Counted from the first letter of the stretch, positions 44,750 through 53,102 are shown. The stretch: 64,000 nt of DNA from an uncultured Collinsella sp. (GCA_902465015.1 CABQLK010000007.1:1-64000); one strand, 5' to 3'. Program-made: numbers and translations. Notes: generated from the sequence alone by a model not told the origin.

Positions 44750-44767
44750 AAAGGAAACTCCTTCATT

Positions 44768-44783
44768 TGTTGATAGGTCAACA
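44768..44783. promoter_or_regulatory. Operator-like palindrome TGTTGA-N4-TCAACA before the alcohol dehydrogenase gene
   Basis: Six-base arms around TAGG, just upstream of the ribosome-binding site. A second TCAACA half-site is at 44842-44847 within a TTAATCAATCAACA context. This fits repression near the transcription start. No regulator gene is adjacent. Confidence 0.45.
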
Positions 44784-44939
44784 TTTGCTCGCCCGATTGT
44801 ACTCAGCGGCGGTCAAAGACGGCCTGCCAATCGTTAATCAATCAACATCTTCATATCTCAAAATTGTTTTATTAAAAATCATTCCTAATAGGCTTCACTT
44901 TTGGTTGCATTTATGGATAATAGAACTCGTCAAGACGCA

Positions 44940-45002
44940 CGTCCGGAGAGGGCCCTTACGGGACCGGACGAGTGCACAATCGCCATCGATCGAAAGGATC
45001 GA
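44940..45002 (+). promoter_or_regulatory. Structured 5' leader of the rubrerythrin gene
   Basis: CGTCCGG and CCGGACG at about 44940-44970 form a GC-rich hairpin around AGAGGGCCC. A second small stem, CGATC/GATCG at 44988-45002, puts the GAAAG of the Shine-Dalgarno in its loop. This could tune translation or protect the transcript. Confidence 0.45.
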
Positions 45003-45005
45003 ATC

Positions 45006-45566
45006 ATGAAGTTTGTTTGCCCCGTTTGCGGTTATGTGGAAGAGTTCGACGGCGACCAGCTGCCCGAGGACTTCAAGTGCCCCCAGTGCGGCGTTCCCGG
45101 TTCTCGTTTCCTGAAGCAGGAGGAGGGCCAGCTCGAGTGGGCTGCCGAGCACGTCGTGGGCGTCGCCAAGATGGAGGGCGTCTCTGAGGATATCGTTGCC
45201 GACCTGCGCGCCAACTTTGAGGGTGAGTGCTCCGAGGTCGGTATGTACCTGGCCATGGCTCGCGTCGCCCATCGCGAGGGTTATCCCGAGATCGGCCTGT
45301 ACTGGGAGAAGGCTGCCCACGAGGAGGCCGAGCACGCCGCCAAGTTCGCTGAGCTCCTGGGCGAGGTCGTGACCGACTCTACCAAGAAGAACCTCGAGAT
45401 GCGCGTTGAGGCCGAGAACGGCGCCACTGCCGGCAAGACCGATCTTGCTAAGCGCGCCAAGGCCGCTGGCCTCGATGCCATCCACGACACCGTGCACGAG
45501 ATGGCTCGTGACGAGGCCCGCCACGGCAAAGCTTTTGCCGGCCTGCTTAAGCGCTACTTTGGCTAA
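45006..45566 (+). CDS. Reverse rubrerythrin (peroxidase)
   Basis: A 186-residue non-haem iron peroxidase that reduces hydrogen peroxide in anaerobes. The rubredoxin domain is at the N-terminus (CPVCGYV and CPQCGVPG, four Cys ligands), followed by the ferritin-like di-iron domain with the helices ECSEVGMYLAMARVAHREGYPE, HEEAEHAAKFAELL and ARDEARHGKAF. Domain order is the reverse of classical rubrerythrin, as in the Clostridium oxygen-response protein. The ATG at 45006 follows GAAAGGATCGAATC. Its own terminator follows. Confidence 0.95.
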   Translation: MKFVCPVCGYVEEFDGDQLPEDFKCPQCGVPGSRFLKQEEGQLEWAAEHVVGVAKMEGVSEDIVADLRANFEGECSEVGMYLAMARVAHREGYPEIGLYWEKAAHEEAEHAAKFAELLGEVVTDSTKKNLEMRVEAENGATAGKTDLAKRAKAAGLDAIHDTVHEMARDEARHGKAFAGLLKRYFG

Positions 45567-45600
45567 GCCAACCGCCTGAGACATAACCTCAAGCTCGATG

Positions 45601-45631
45601 AGGCCCGGACCGTATTGGTTCGGGCCTTTTT
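45601..45631 (+). terminator. Terminator after rubrerythrin
   Basis: An 11-bp stem with one G-T pair (45601-45611 with 45617-45627) and a 5-base loop are followed by TTTTTCG. Confidence 0.9.
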
Positions 45632-45637
45632 CGTGCC

Positions 45638-47053
45638 TCATTGCAGCTGTTTTTGAAGGACAACGAGCGACTGAGGGCTCAGGTCTTCGTATTGAATGAG
45701 GACGCGAGATGGAGCGTTCTTAGTCGATGCCCGATCACCCGTCCACAGGCAATCGGCGATATTGACATAGGAAATACGAGCGCCAGCGAGAGCCTTCGCG
45801 AAACTCTCCCCCGCCTTGTCCTCGGCCAGGGCAACGGTACAGTAAAGGCCCGCATCTGCCTGCTCGATCGAGACCTCCCCTGCCGGAAACGCTTTCCGCA
45901 CAAGCGCCATCAGGCCATCACGCGCCTCACGAGCACGAACGCGCGCGCGGTTCACATGCCGCTCGTAATCACCCGATTCCAGCAAACGAGCCAAAGCGAC
46001 CTGGTCGACAGAACTCACCGACGAGGCATAGAAACCAAGGTTGCACCTAAACCGCTCCATCAGCTCATCGGGCAGCACCATGTACGCTAGACGCAACGCC
46101 GATGAAAGGCTCTTCGAAAACGTGTTGGTGTAGATAACCGACTGGGCGGCATCGATCGACGCGAGCGCGGGAATCGGCTTCCCGGCAAGGCGAAACTCAC
46201 AATCAAAGTCATCTTCGATGAGATACCGACCTGGTCGCTCGGCGGCCCAGCTCAGAAGCGCATAGCGCCGCGCAATGCTCGTCACAAGGCCGGTCGGATA
46301 CTGATGGGACGGCATCAGATGAAGTACATCGGTCCCGGTTTTCTGCAGAGCGCTCAAGTCCACGCCCTCATCATCCAACGGGATATGTCGAACTTTGCAG
46401 CCCATAGCCTGATAGATGCGCGTCAGACGTAAATAGCCCGGGTCCTCAACGGCATACACCTTGTCAGCGCCAAGCAACTGAACCAACATGGTATCGAGCA
46501 GCTGGGCGCCCGCGCCGATAACAATGTTATTGGGATCGACATTCATGCCCCTTGTCCCACGCAGGTGGTGAGCAATTGCGCGTCGCAGCCGAGCGGTGCC
46601 CTGCGCCGGTGCGGGCGAAAAGATTTCGCGCTCGTCTTCGGATGCCAGCGTCGCCCGTAGTGCGCTTTGCCAAAGCCGCGCCGCCTCCAAAGCGGAAGGA
46701 GAAAGTGCATCGAACAGCTCAACCTGTCCGTTGGCATCATGCGCGCTGGGACCCACAGAAACGGCATCTCGGTCGATACCCTCCGCAGCCGAAGCCAAAA
46801 CCGGTGCATCCGGAAGCTCGCAAGCGTAGTAGCCACGACGCGGCATTGAGCAAATATAGCCCTCAGCGAGTAACTGGCTATATGCATTCTCGATGGTAAT
46901 GACACTGATTCCCAGATGACTGGCAAAGGCGCGCTTAGACGGAAGATGCTCCCCCGCCACAATACGTCCAGCAACAATATCATCTCGAATTTGCTGGTAA
47001 ACATACTCATAGAGCGATGCCTCACCACGTTTTTCCAAATTGTAGTCAAGCAT
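45638..47053 (-). CDS. pdxR: MocR/PdxR-type GntR-aminotransferase regulator
   Basis: A 471-residue fusion of a GntR winged-helix domain (residues 1-75: LYEYVYQQIRDDIVAGRI, LPSKRAFASHLGISVITIENAYSQL) with a fold-type I aminotransferase-like domain. The PLP-binding lysine lies in TNTFSKSLSSALRLAYMV. It is divergent from pdxST, the classic place for PdxR, which activates PLP synthesis when PLP is low. The ATG at 47053 follows AGGTGGC; the longer frame is unlikely. A direct repeat in the shared promoter region is a likely binding site. Confidence 0.92.
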   Translation of the reverse strand: MLDYNLEKRGEASLYEYVYQQIRDDIVAGRIVAGEHLPSKRAFASHLGISVITIENAYSQLLAEGYICSMPRRGYYACELPDAPVLASAAEGIDRDAVSVGPSAHDANGQVELFDALSPSALEAARLWQSALRATLASEDEREIFSPAPAQGTARLRRAIAHHLRGTRGMNVDPNNIVIGAGAQLLDTMLVQLLGADKVYAVEDPGYLRLTRIYQAMGCKVRHIPLDDEGVDLSALQKTGTDVLHLMPSHQYPTGLVTSIARRYALLSWAAERPGRYLIEDDFDCEFRLAGKPIPALASIDAAQSVIYTNTFSKSLSSALRLAYMVLPDELMERFRCNLGFYASSVSSVDQVALARLLESGDYERHVNRARVRAREARDGLMALVRKAFPAGEVSIEQADAGLYCTVALAEDKAGESFAKALAGARISYVNIADCLWTGDRASTKNAPSRVLIQYEDLSPQSLVVLQKQLQ

Positions 47054-47064
47054 GAGTTTGCCAC

Positions 47065-47108
47065 CTGACCTTATCGAGCTGTTCAATCTGATATTAAGCT
47101 GACCTTAT
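47065..47108. promoter_or_regulatory. Direct repeat CTGACCTTAT, 34 bp apart: probable PdxR operator
   Basis: CTGACCTTAT occurs at 47065-47074 and 47099-47108 in the pdxR-pdxS gap, with a 34-bp start-to-start spacing. MocR regulators such as GabR bind widely spaced direct repeats as dimers. The second copy overlaps a TTATTATTAT stretch that could be the pdxS -10 region. Confidence 0.7.
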
Positions 47109-47198
47109 TATTATCTCGAAAACTGAGTATTTTGCCATACCCAGCTCCCCGATAGGATGTTCCGTCAAGCAATGCACATGCCAACCAAGGGAGCAACC

Positions 47199-48089
47199 AT
47201 GGCAGAACAGACCAGCAAGGCCGATCGCGTCAAACTCAATCGCGAACTCGCGCAGATGCTCAAGGGCGGCGTCATCATGGACGTCACCACGCCCGAGCAG
47301 GCACGCATCGCCGAGGAGGCAGGCGCCTGCGCCGTCATGGCTCTCGAGCGCATCCCGGCCGACATCCGTGCCGCCGGCGGCGTGTCGCGCATGAGTGACC
47401 CCAAGATGATCAAGGGCATTCAGGAGGCCGTCTCCATCCCCGTCATGGCCAAGTGCCGCATCGGTCACATCGTCGAGGCGCAGGTCCTGCAGGCCATCGA
47501 GATCGACTACATCGATGAGTCCGAAGTCCTCTCCCCTGCCGACGATGTCTACCACATCGACAAGACCCAGTTTGACGTGCCGTTTGTCTGCGGCGCCCGC
47601 GACCTGGGCGAGGCGCTGCGCCGTGTTGCCGAGGGCGCCACGATGATTCGCACCAAGGGTGAGCCGGGTACGGGCGACGTCGTTCAGGCCGTGCGTCACA
47701 TGCGCAAAATCCAAAAGCAGATCCGCGACGTTGTTGCCCTGCGCGACGACGAGCTCTTTGAGGCAGCCAAGCAACTGCAGGTTCCGGTCGAGCTGGTGCG
47801 CGAGGTCCATGCCACGGGTAAGCTTCCCGTCGTGAACTTTGCCGCCGGCGGCGTAGCGACCCCCGCCGACGCCGCGCTGATGATGCAGCTGGGCGCCGAA
47901 GGCGTGTTTGTCGGCTCAGGCATCTTTAAGAGCGGCGACCCGGTCAAGCGCGCCGCCGCCATCGTCAAGGCCGTGGCAAACTTCACCGATGCCAAGCTCA
48001 TCGCTGAGCTTTCGGAGGACCTGGGCGAGGCCATGGTGGGCATCAACGCCGACGAGATCGAGATTATCATGGAGGAGCGCGGGCGCTAG
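47199..48089 (+). CDS. pdxS: Pyridoxal 5'-phosphate synthase subunit PdxS
   Basis: A 296-residue (beta/alpha)8 enzyme that joins ribose 5-phosphate (or ribulose 5-phosphate), glyceraldehyde 3-phosphate and ammonia from PdxT into PLP. Seen are KGGVIMDVTTPEQARIAEEAGACAVMALERIPADIR, DPKMIKGIQEAVSIPVMAK (catalytic Lys), the phosphate loop TKGEPGTGDV, and NFAAGGVATPADAALMM. The ATG at 47199 follows AAGGGAG and gives the family length; the earlier ATG at 47157 adds unconserved residues. pdxT follows 20 bp later. Confidence 0.97.
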   Translation: MAEQTSKADRVKLNRELAQMLKGGVIMDVTTPEQARIAEEAGACAVMALERIPADIRAAGGVSRMSDPKMIKGIQEAVSIPVMAKCRIGHIVEAQVLQAIEIDYIDESEVLSPADDVYHIDKTQFDVPFVCGARDLGEALRRVAEGATMIRTKGEPGTGDVVQAVRHMRKIQKQIRDVVALRDDELFEAAKQLQVPVELVREVHATGKLPVVNFAAGGVATPADAALMMQLGAEGVFVGSGIFKSGDPVKRAAAIVKAVANFTDAKLIAELSEDLGEAMVGINADEIEIIMEERGR

Positions 48090-48109
48090 TCCAGCAGAAA
48101 GGATCGCAC

Positions 48110-48697
48110 ATGAGCGATTATGCAGACCAAACGGTCGCCGTGCTGGCGGTCCAAGGCGCATTTGCCGAGCACGAGGCAAGACTATCCGAGCTGGGCGCGC
48201 GCTGTATTGAGCTGAGGCAGGCGGCTGATTTGAAGCAGGACTTTGACCGTCTGGTACTTCCCGGCGGCGAGTCTACCGTTCAAGGGAAGCTGCTTGATGA
48301 GTTGGGCATGCTCGAGGAGCTTCGCACCCGCATTGTTGAAGGCATGCCCGTCCTGGGCACCTGCGCCGGCCTGATTCTGCTGGCTCACGACCTTGCCGCC
48401 CATGACGATAAGGGCACGCCGCGCCTGGCAACCATGGATGTGCTCGTTGAGCGCAATGCCTACGGCAGGCAGCTCGGCAGTTTTCGAACCAAGGGGCAGG
48501 TAGCTGGCATCGACGGTGAAGTGCCGCTGACGTTTATCCGCGCGCCCCGCATCGTCGAGGTCCACGGCGACGCAAAGGCCTTAGCGAAAGTCGACGGCCG
48601 TATCGTCGCCGCCCGTCAGGGCAGCCAGCTCGGCGTAACCTTCCACCCCGAACTCGACGAAGACACCCGCCTCCACGAACTGTTCCTACAAATGTAG
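48110..48697 (+). CDS. pdxT: Pyridoxal 5'-phosphate synthase glutaminase subunit PdxT
   Basis: A 195-residue class I glutaminase that supplies ammonia to PdxS. Signature segments are VAVLAVQGAFAEHEARL, LVLPGGEST, the nucleophile LGTCAGLILL, and TFHPEL with the catalytic His-Glu. AGAAAGGATCGCAC precedes the ATG. It forms the pdxST operon under PdxR. Confidence 0.97.
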   Translation: MSDYADQTVAVLAVQGAFAEHEARLSELGARCIELRQAADLKQDFDRLVLPGGESTVQGKLLDELGMLEELRTRIVEGMPVLGTCAGLILLAHDLAAHDDKGTPRLATMDVLVERNAYGRQLGSFRTKGQVAGIDGEVPLTFIRAPRIVEVHGDAKALAKVDGRIVAARQGSQLGVTFHPELDEDTRLHELFLQM

Positions 48698-48720
48698 GCA
48701 TCGAAATCAACAAACGAAAC

Positions 48721-48784
48721 GAGAGTGGATAATCTCCCACCTTGAGCATGAATATGGGCTCATACCGGGAGATTATCCACTCTC
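48721..48784. repeat. 64-bp palindrome 1 of the intergenic island
   Basis: Perfect 18-bp arms GAGAGTGGATAATCTCCC (48721-48738) and its complement (48767-48784), with an inner TGAGC/GCTCA stem in the loop. Confidence 0.92.
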
Positions 48785-48792
48785 ATGCTACG

Positions 48793-48848
48793 TAGTCGTT
48801 GGGGACGTTCTTAAATGACCAGTCAAACAAGAACGTCCCCAACGACTA
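48793..48848. repeat. 56-bp palindrome 2 of the intergenic island
   Basis: Perfect 20-bp arms TAGTCGTTGGGGACGTTCTT (48793-48812) and complement (48829-48848). The 16-base loop contains TGAC-CA-GTCA, a further small palindrome. Confidence 0.92.
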
Positions 48849-48901
48849 TCTTTTAGCAGGTCTGGATCATGGCAATGTCGATGTTTTGGCACCGACAGCG
48901 A

Positions 48902-49001
48902 GCGCCCACCAGAGCGAACAAATTGGCATGAAAAGAGGACGGCATAGACCTTCTGGTCATGCCGTCCTCTTTGAATGACAAGTTGTCGCTCTGGTGGGCG
49001 C
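48902..49001. repeat. 100-bp nested palindrome 3 of the intergenic island
   Basis: Outer 16-bp arms GCGCCCACCAGAGCGA (48902-48917) with complement (48986-49001). Inner 14-bp arms AAAGAGGACGGCAT (48932-48945) with complement (48959-48972), capped by GACC-TTCT-GGTC. The inner hairpin is strong enough to act as a terminator for pdxT. Confidence 0.92.
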
Positions 49002-49014
49002 GCAGCGTCAACTA

Positions 49015-49042
49015 GTTACGCGGTTTGGTAAAACCGCGTAAC
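49015..49042. repeat. 28-bp palindrome 4 next to the RGG gene
   Basis: Perfect 12-bp arms GTTACGCGGTTT (49015-49026) and AAACCGCGTAAC (49031-49042) around GGTA. It lies four bases past the stop of the minus-strand RGG-protein gene and probably helps end that transcript, although no T-run follows. Confidence 0.85.
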
Positions 49043-49046
49043 CCAA

Positions 49047-49958
49047 CTAGAAGCGGTTACCGCGGAAGCCGCCACCGTTGCGGCCGCCACGATCGCCACC
49101 GCGACCGCCACGGTCGTTACCACGGTTGCCGCCGAAGCCGCCACGGTTGCCACCGCGATCGCCATAGCCACCACGGTTGCCGCCAAAGCCGCCGCGACCG
49201 CCACGGTCGCCGCCACGGTCACCAAAGCTGCCACGGCCGCCACGATCGCCACCGCGACCGCCACGGTCGCCACCACGACCACCACGATCGCCAAAGCCGC
49301 CGCGACCGCCACGGTCGCCGCCACGGCCACCACGGTCGTCACGGCCGCCGCGAGGACCGCGATCCTCGTCCAGGCCCATGGCGACGAGCGGAGCGATAAC
49401 CTTATCGAGGGCGGCCATCAGCTCGGTGGCCTCCTCGTAAGAAAGCTCGGGCAGGAGCTTCTCCTTCTTGTTAGCAAGCTCGACCAGGCCCTCAGCGGCA
49501 TCCTCGGCGGCGAAGACAACAATCTTGCGCATATCGCCCTCGGCGTCGTCGATGCGGCCGACCAGATCGGCAGCCTCGGCCTCGGCCATCAGGCCATCGA
49601 GCTCACGAAGGCGCATGCCCAGCAGGTCGGACATTTCCTTCTGCTCCATCTTGGGCTTGAGGTCAAGAAGCTTGATGGCGCGCTCGATGTTCGCCATGCG
49701 CTCGGCCTTGGCCTCCTCCTCCTTGGAAATAGCAAAGCGACGGCTACGCAGCAGGCGGGCGGCCTTCTGCATCTTGTCCATCAGCTCTTCGTCATCGTAA
49801 TCAACGGCGGCCTCGACAACCTCGGCCTCCTCCTCGGCGGAAACCTCGTCAGCAGCCTCAACCTCGGCAGCTTCGGTCTCCACGGTCTCGACTGCCTCGA
49901 CCTCGGCAGTCATGGTCTCGTTCTCGGTCTCGTTCATGATCTCTTCGTTCTCGGACAT
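49047..49958 (-). CDS. RGG-repeat protein with acidic N-terminus and winged-helix-like core
   Basis: A 303-residue protein in three parts. Residues 1-60 are very acidic (Glu/Ala/Val). Residues 65-200 are helical, with a MarR-like helix-turn-helix pattern (KPKMEQKEMSDLLGMRLRELDGLMAEAEAADLVGRIDD). Residues 205-303 are nearly all Gly/Arg/Asp with dozens of RGG, GGDRGG and GGFG units, an RNA-binding, phase-separating type of tail. AAGGAG precedes the ATG. The tail is disordered and repetitive, so it should vary in length between strains. A ribonucleoprotein or translation-related role is inferred; no known bacterial family was recognised. Confidence 0.85.
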   Translation of the reverse strand: MSENEEIMNETENETMTAEVEAVETVETEAAEVEAADEVSAEEEAEVVEAAVDYDDEELMDKMQKAARLLRSRRFAISKEEEAKAERMANIERAIKLLDLKPKMEQKEMSDLLGMRLRELDGLMAEAEAADLVGRIDDAEGDMRKIVVFAAEDAAEGLVELANKKEKLLPELSYEEATELMAALDKVIAPLVAMGLDEDRGPRGGRDDRGGRGGDRGGRGGFGDRGGRGGDRGGRGGDRGGRGSFGDRGGDRGGRGGFGGNRGGYGDRGGNRGGFGGNRGNDRGGRGGDRGGRNGGGFRGNRF

Positions 49959-50110
49959 GAGACTCCTTCTTGGCCCTCTCGGGCATCATCGCCCCATTCG
50001 CGGGGCCCGTCGCGCACTCTTTGCGCTTTAAACATTCATGCCTCTCGGCAAAACGTCCATTAGTTTATGGTGTCGCCATCCAATCTAGCTGCAGAATCTA
50101 TGTGCACACA

Positions 50111-51526
50111 TTAATGCGACATGTACGACTCGCGACGAGCGTACACCAGCGACGCCACGAACCCGACCACGGCAATTACAGCCGCCACACGCACGGCAGC
50201 TGCAAATCCGATCGCCTGGGCAACGTCGGTCGCAGCGCCAGCCGCGCCGGCAGTCGCAGCAGAACTCGAGAGCAGGCCGATAAACAGTGACGGGCCAAAC
50301 GATGCGGCAATCATGTTCCACGTGTTGAGCAATGCCGTTCCGTGAGGGTGCTCAGCGGCAGGCAGTGTCTCCAAGCCGGCCGTTTGCGAGGGGCTCAGCA
50401 CCAAACCGACTCCGGCATACACCACAACGGTCAGCGCCACGACGACGCCGATATTCATGCTTGCCGCCGTCATCGAGATTGCAATCTGCCCCACGGCAAT
50501 CAGGGCAAAGCCGACCGGCAGCAGCGGCCATGCGCCGCGAGCATCCATCACGCGTCCGCCCACAATCGAGGTCACGGCGTTGCAGGCAATCGCCGGCAAA
50601 ATGAGCAAGCCCGCAACAAGTGCGGTCATGCCGTATGCGCCCTCAAAATAGAGCGGCAACAAAACGCTCATCGAGAACGTTGTCATCATCGACACCACCA
50701 CAAGCAAACACGCAGGCCAAAAACGAACGCTCGCCATGGGACGCACGTTAAGCACTGGATGCTCGAGCCTGAGCTGACGGACCGCAAACAGGCCGAGCAG
50801 CACAATGGCGGCGATAAGCGTCACGATGCCGGCAATCAGATTGGTCGAGAACTCGCCTACGGAATACACAAATGCCGTAATGCCAGCGGCGAGCAAAACA
50901 ACCGACAGAATATCAAGCGTGGTGCTCGAGCGCTCTCCGACATTCTGAACAAGCTTAACGCCCGCCGCAGCGACCACAATGCCGCCCACCAGCGGCACTA
51001 CGAACACCGCCCTCCAGCCGGACAACGTGCACATAAGACCGCTGATTACGGGTCCAAACGCCGGCCCTAGCGTAATGCAGGCACCGCCCAGGCTAAGGTA
51101 CAGACCGAGCTTCTCGCGCGGGGCGCAAGACAGCACCACGTTCATCATGAGCGGAAACAAGATGCCCGATCCCGCAGCCTGCAAAATACGACTTGGCAGC
51201 AAAACGCTAAACGACGGAGCGATCAGACACAGGACTTCGCCGGCGACCATACATCCGCATGCGAAAAACAGCAGCTTGCGCGTCGAGAAACGGCCGGATA
51301 GGAAGGCCATGATGGCCGTAAAGATCGACGTCACAATCATGTAGCCCGAGACGAGCCACTGTGCCGTGGTGGCACTCACCGAAAAGGCTGCCATAATGTC
51401 GTGCAACGCCACGTTAATGATGTTCTCGTTAAACGCGGCAACAAAGGCTGCAATATACATAACGACGAGAATCGCCGCAGTGGCCGATGGCGTTGCTTGA
51501 ACTTGTTGCTGAGATTTGCTCCCCAT
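50111..51526 (-). CDS. MFS multidrug exporter, DHA2 (14-helix) family
   Basis: A 471-residue major facilitator of the EmrB/QacA type, a proton-driven exporter of drugs or toxic metabolites. The first helix pair carries AAFNENIINVALHDI (family motif D1-like) and the GRFSTRKLLFF loop matches motif A. The segment GACITLGPAFGPVISGLM fits motif C of antiporters. The ATG at 51526 follows GGAAGG; 137 residues of upstream frame are an artefact of high GC. No regulator is adjacent. Confidence 0.9.
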   Translation of the reverse strand: MGSKSQQQVQATPSATAAILVVMYIAAFVAAFNENIINVALHDIMAAFSVSATTAQWLVSGYMIVTSIFTAIMAFLSGRFSTRKLLFFACGCMVAGEVLCLIAPSFSVLLPSRILQAAGSGILFPLMMNVVLSCAPREKLGLYLSLGGACITLGPAFGPVISGLMCTLSGWRAVFVVPLVGGIVVAAAGVKLVQNVGERSSTTLDILSVVLLAAGITAFVYSVGEFSTNLIAGIVTLIAAIVLLGLFAVRQLRLEHPVLNVRPMASVRFWPACLLVVVSMMTTFSMSVLLPLYFEGAYGMTALVAGLLILPAIACNAVTSIVGGRVMDARGAWPLLPVGFALIAVGQIAISMTAASMNIGVVVALTVVVYAGVGLVLSPSQTAGLETLPAAEHPHGTALLNTWNMIAASFGPSLFIGLLSSSAATAGAAGAATDVAQAIGFAAAVRVAAVIAVVGFVASLVYARRESYMSH

Positions 51527-51731
51527 GCATTTCCTTCCTCTTGGAACGACAGTCGCATCGCCCCAGAGGAACAGTCCAGGGCGAAAAATGAGCCCTAGAC
51601 TTACGCCAGACGCCGTACACGACGAATCTGGCAACATGGTCCAACGTTGAAAGATTGTAACGCGGACGCGCAGCTTTCCTTCCGCGCTATTATTAAAAGT
51701 CCACGAAAGCATAAGACATGAGGAGCCCGCC

Positions 51732-52142
51732 ATGATTAAGCCCATCATGAAATCCGAGTTCTTTTTGCGCCTGCCTTCCGAAGACGCGGGACCCGACGAT
51801 GCCGTGACCGGGCAGGACCTCCTGGATACACTCCACGAGCATGAGCACGAGTGCGTGGGGCTCGCCGCCAACATGATCGGTGTGCGCAAGCGCATCATCT
51901 GCGTAAAGGACGGCAATAGGACACTCCTGATGTACAACCCTCAAATTCTTGAGCAGGTCAATGCCTATCAGACGAGCGAAGGATGCCTCTCGCTGATCGG
52001 CGAGCGCCCCTGTACCCGCTATCGCCGCATTAAGGTTGAGTATTTGGACGAGAACTTCGTCCACCGCATCAAAAACTTCTCGGGCTACACCGCCGAAATC
52101 ATCCAGCACGAAATCGACCACTGCAACGGCGTCGTGGTTTAG
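51732..52142 (+). CDS. Peptide deformylase-family protein (AANM variant)
   Basis: A 136-residue short peptide deformylase homologue, which would remove the formyl group from nascent proteins with a metal ion. Motif 2 EGCLS (metal Cys) and motif 3 QHEIDH (two metal His and catalytic Glu) are intact. In motif 1 the usual GxGxAAxQ glutamine is Met (VGLAANMIG). That Gln normally helps bind substrate and stabilise the transition state, so activity may be altered or the substrate different. The gene is followed 36 bp later by a LysR regulator. Confidence 0.85.
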   Translation: MIKPIMKSEFFLRLPSEDAGPDDAVTGQDLLDTLHEHEHECVGLAANMIGVRKRIICVKDGNRTLLMYNPQILEQVNAYQTSEGCLSLIGERPCTRYRRIKVEYLDENFVHRIKNFSGYTAEIIQHEIDHCNGVVV

Positions 52143-52178
52143 GCCACCTGCCAAAATGAGGGTACCGGAGGCCTCCCT

Positions 52179-53102
52179 ATGGATATCAGCCGCTTTGGCG
52201 AATTCGCCATCTTAGCGCAGTCACGCACGTTTCTTGATGCAGCGGAACTGCTTTTCATGTCGCAATCAACCCTCTCCAAACACATCATGGCAATGGAGCA
52301 CGAACTCGGCTGCAAGCTCATCGATCGAAGCAAGCGCCACGTAACACTCACCGCGCAAGGTGAAGCGCTTCTCCCCTATGCTCAAAAAATTGCGACGCTT
52401 CAGCACCGCTATCTTGCCGCCATTCAAATAGGCGCAGGTGAGCCGCTCGAGCACCTCACCGTAGGTTCTATCCCCATTATGGCCCCTTATGGGATCACGG
52501 ACGCCGTCATCGATTTTCAGCAGGCGAACCCCTCATATTCTGTTGAGCTCATCGAAGGCGAGGGCGACACACTCAAGCGCATGCTCCTGCACGAGGACAT
52601 TGACCTGGCCTTCATCCGTGACGGCGGCGCCATCGAGCCGGAGTTCAAAAAGATTCCCTTTACGACCGACCGGCTCGTGGCCGTCCTTCCGCTCGACCAT
52701 CCGCTCGCCGAACGTGACGCCGTCGAGATAGACGACCTTATCGACGAGAATTTCCTCATGCTTCCCCAAGGCTCGTTCGTAAGCGAGCTCGTCCTTTCCC
52801 TTTGTCGCGAAGCTGGATTTGGCCCACGTGTTACGTTCACCGGCAAACGAGCCGAGAACATCATCTCCCTTGTCGCGCGCGGCGCCGGCGTCTCATTCCT
52901 CATGCGCAAGCCGGCGGAATCGCTCGCCAGCGGAAAGGTAGCCCTGGTGCCGCTCGAGCCCGCGACGACCTCCGAGGTCAGGCTCTACCTCAAGCGAAAC
53001 GCCGCGCACTCGCAGGCTGTCGTCTCGTTCATTGGCTTCCTCCCCTACCGTCAGCTCCTGCAGGGCGACCGTGCGTCTTCCACCGCGGCGCGACCGTCAT
53101 AA
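52179..53102 (+). CDS. LysR-family transcriptional regulator
   Basis: A 307-residue LysR protein. An N-terminal winged helix-turn-helix is at residues 1-60 (RTFLDAAELLFMSQSTLSKHIMAMEHELG), followed by an effector-binding domain with two lobes (LTVGSIPIMAPYGITDAVIDF). The Shine-Dalgarno lies in a perfect GGAGGCCTCC palindrome (52167-52176), which could limit its translation. It converges on the ceramidase/PTS operon and may control it; a LysR-type palindrome lies at the operon promoter (58387-58403). The effector is unknown. Confidence 0.88.
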   Translation: MDISRFGEFAILAQSRTFLDAAELLFMSQSTLSKHIMAMEHELGCKLIDRSKRHVTLTAQGEALLPYAQKIATLQHRYLAAIQIGAGEPLEHLTVGSIPIMAPYGITDAVIDFQQANPSYSVELIEGEGDTLKRMLLHEDIDLAFIRDGGAIEPEFKKIPFTTDRLVAVLPLDHPLAERDAVEIDDLIDENFLMLPQGSFVSELVLSLCREAGFGPRVTFTGKRAENIISLVARGAGVSFLMRKPAESLASGKVALVPLEPATTSEVRLYLKRNAAHSQAVVSFIGFLPYRQLLQGDRASSTAARPS

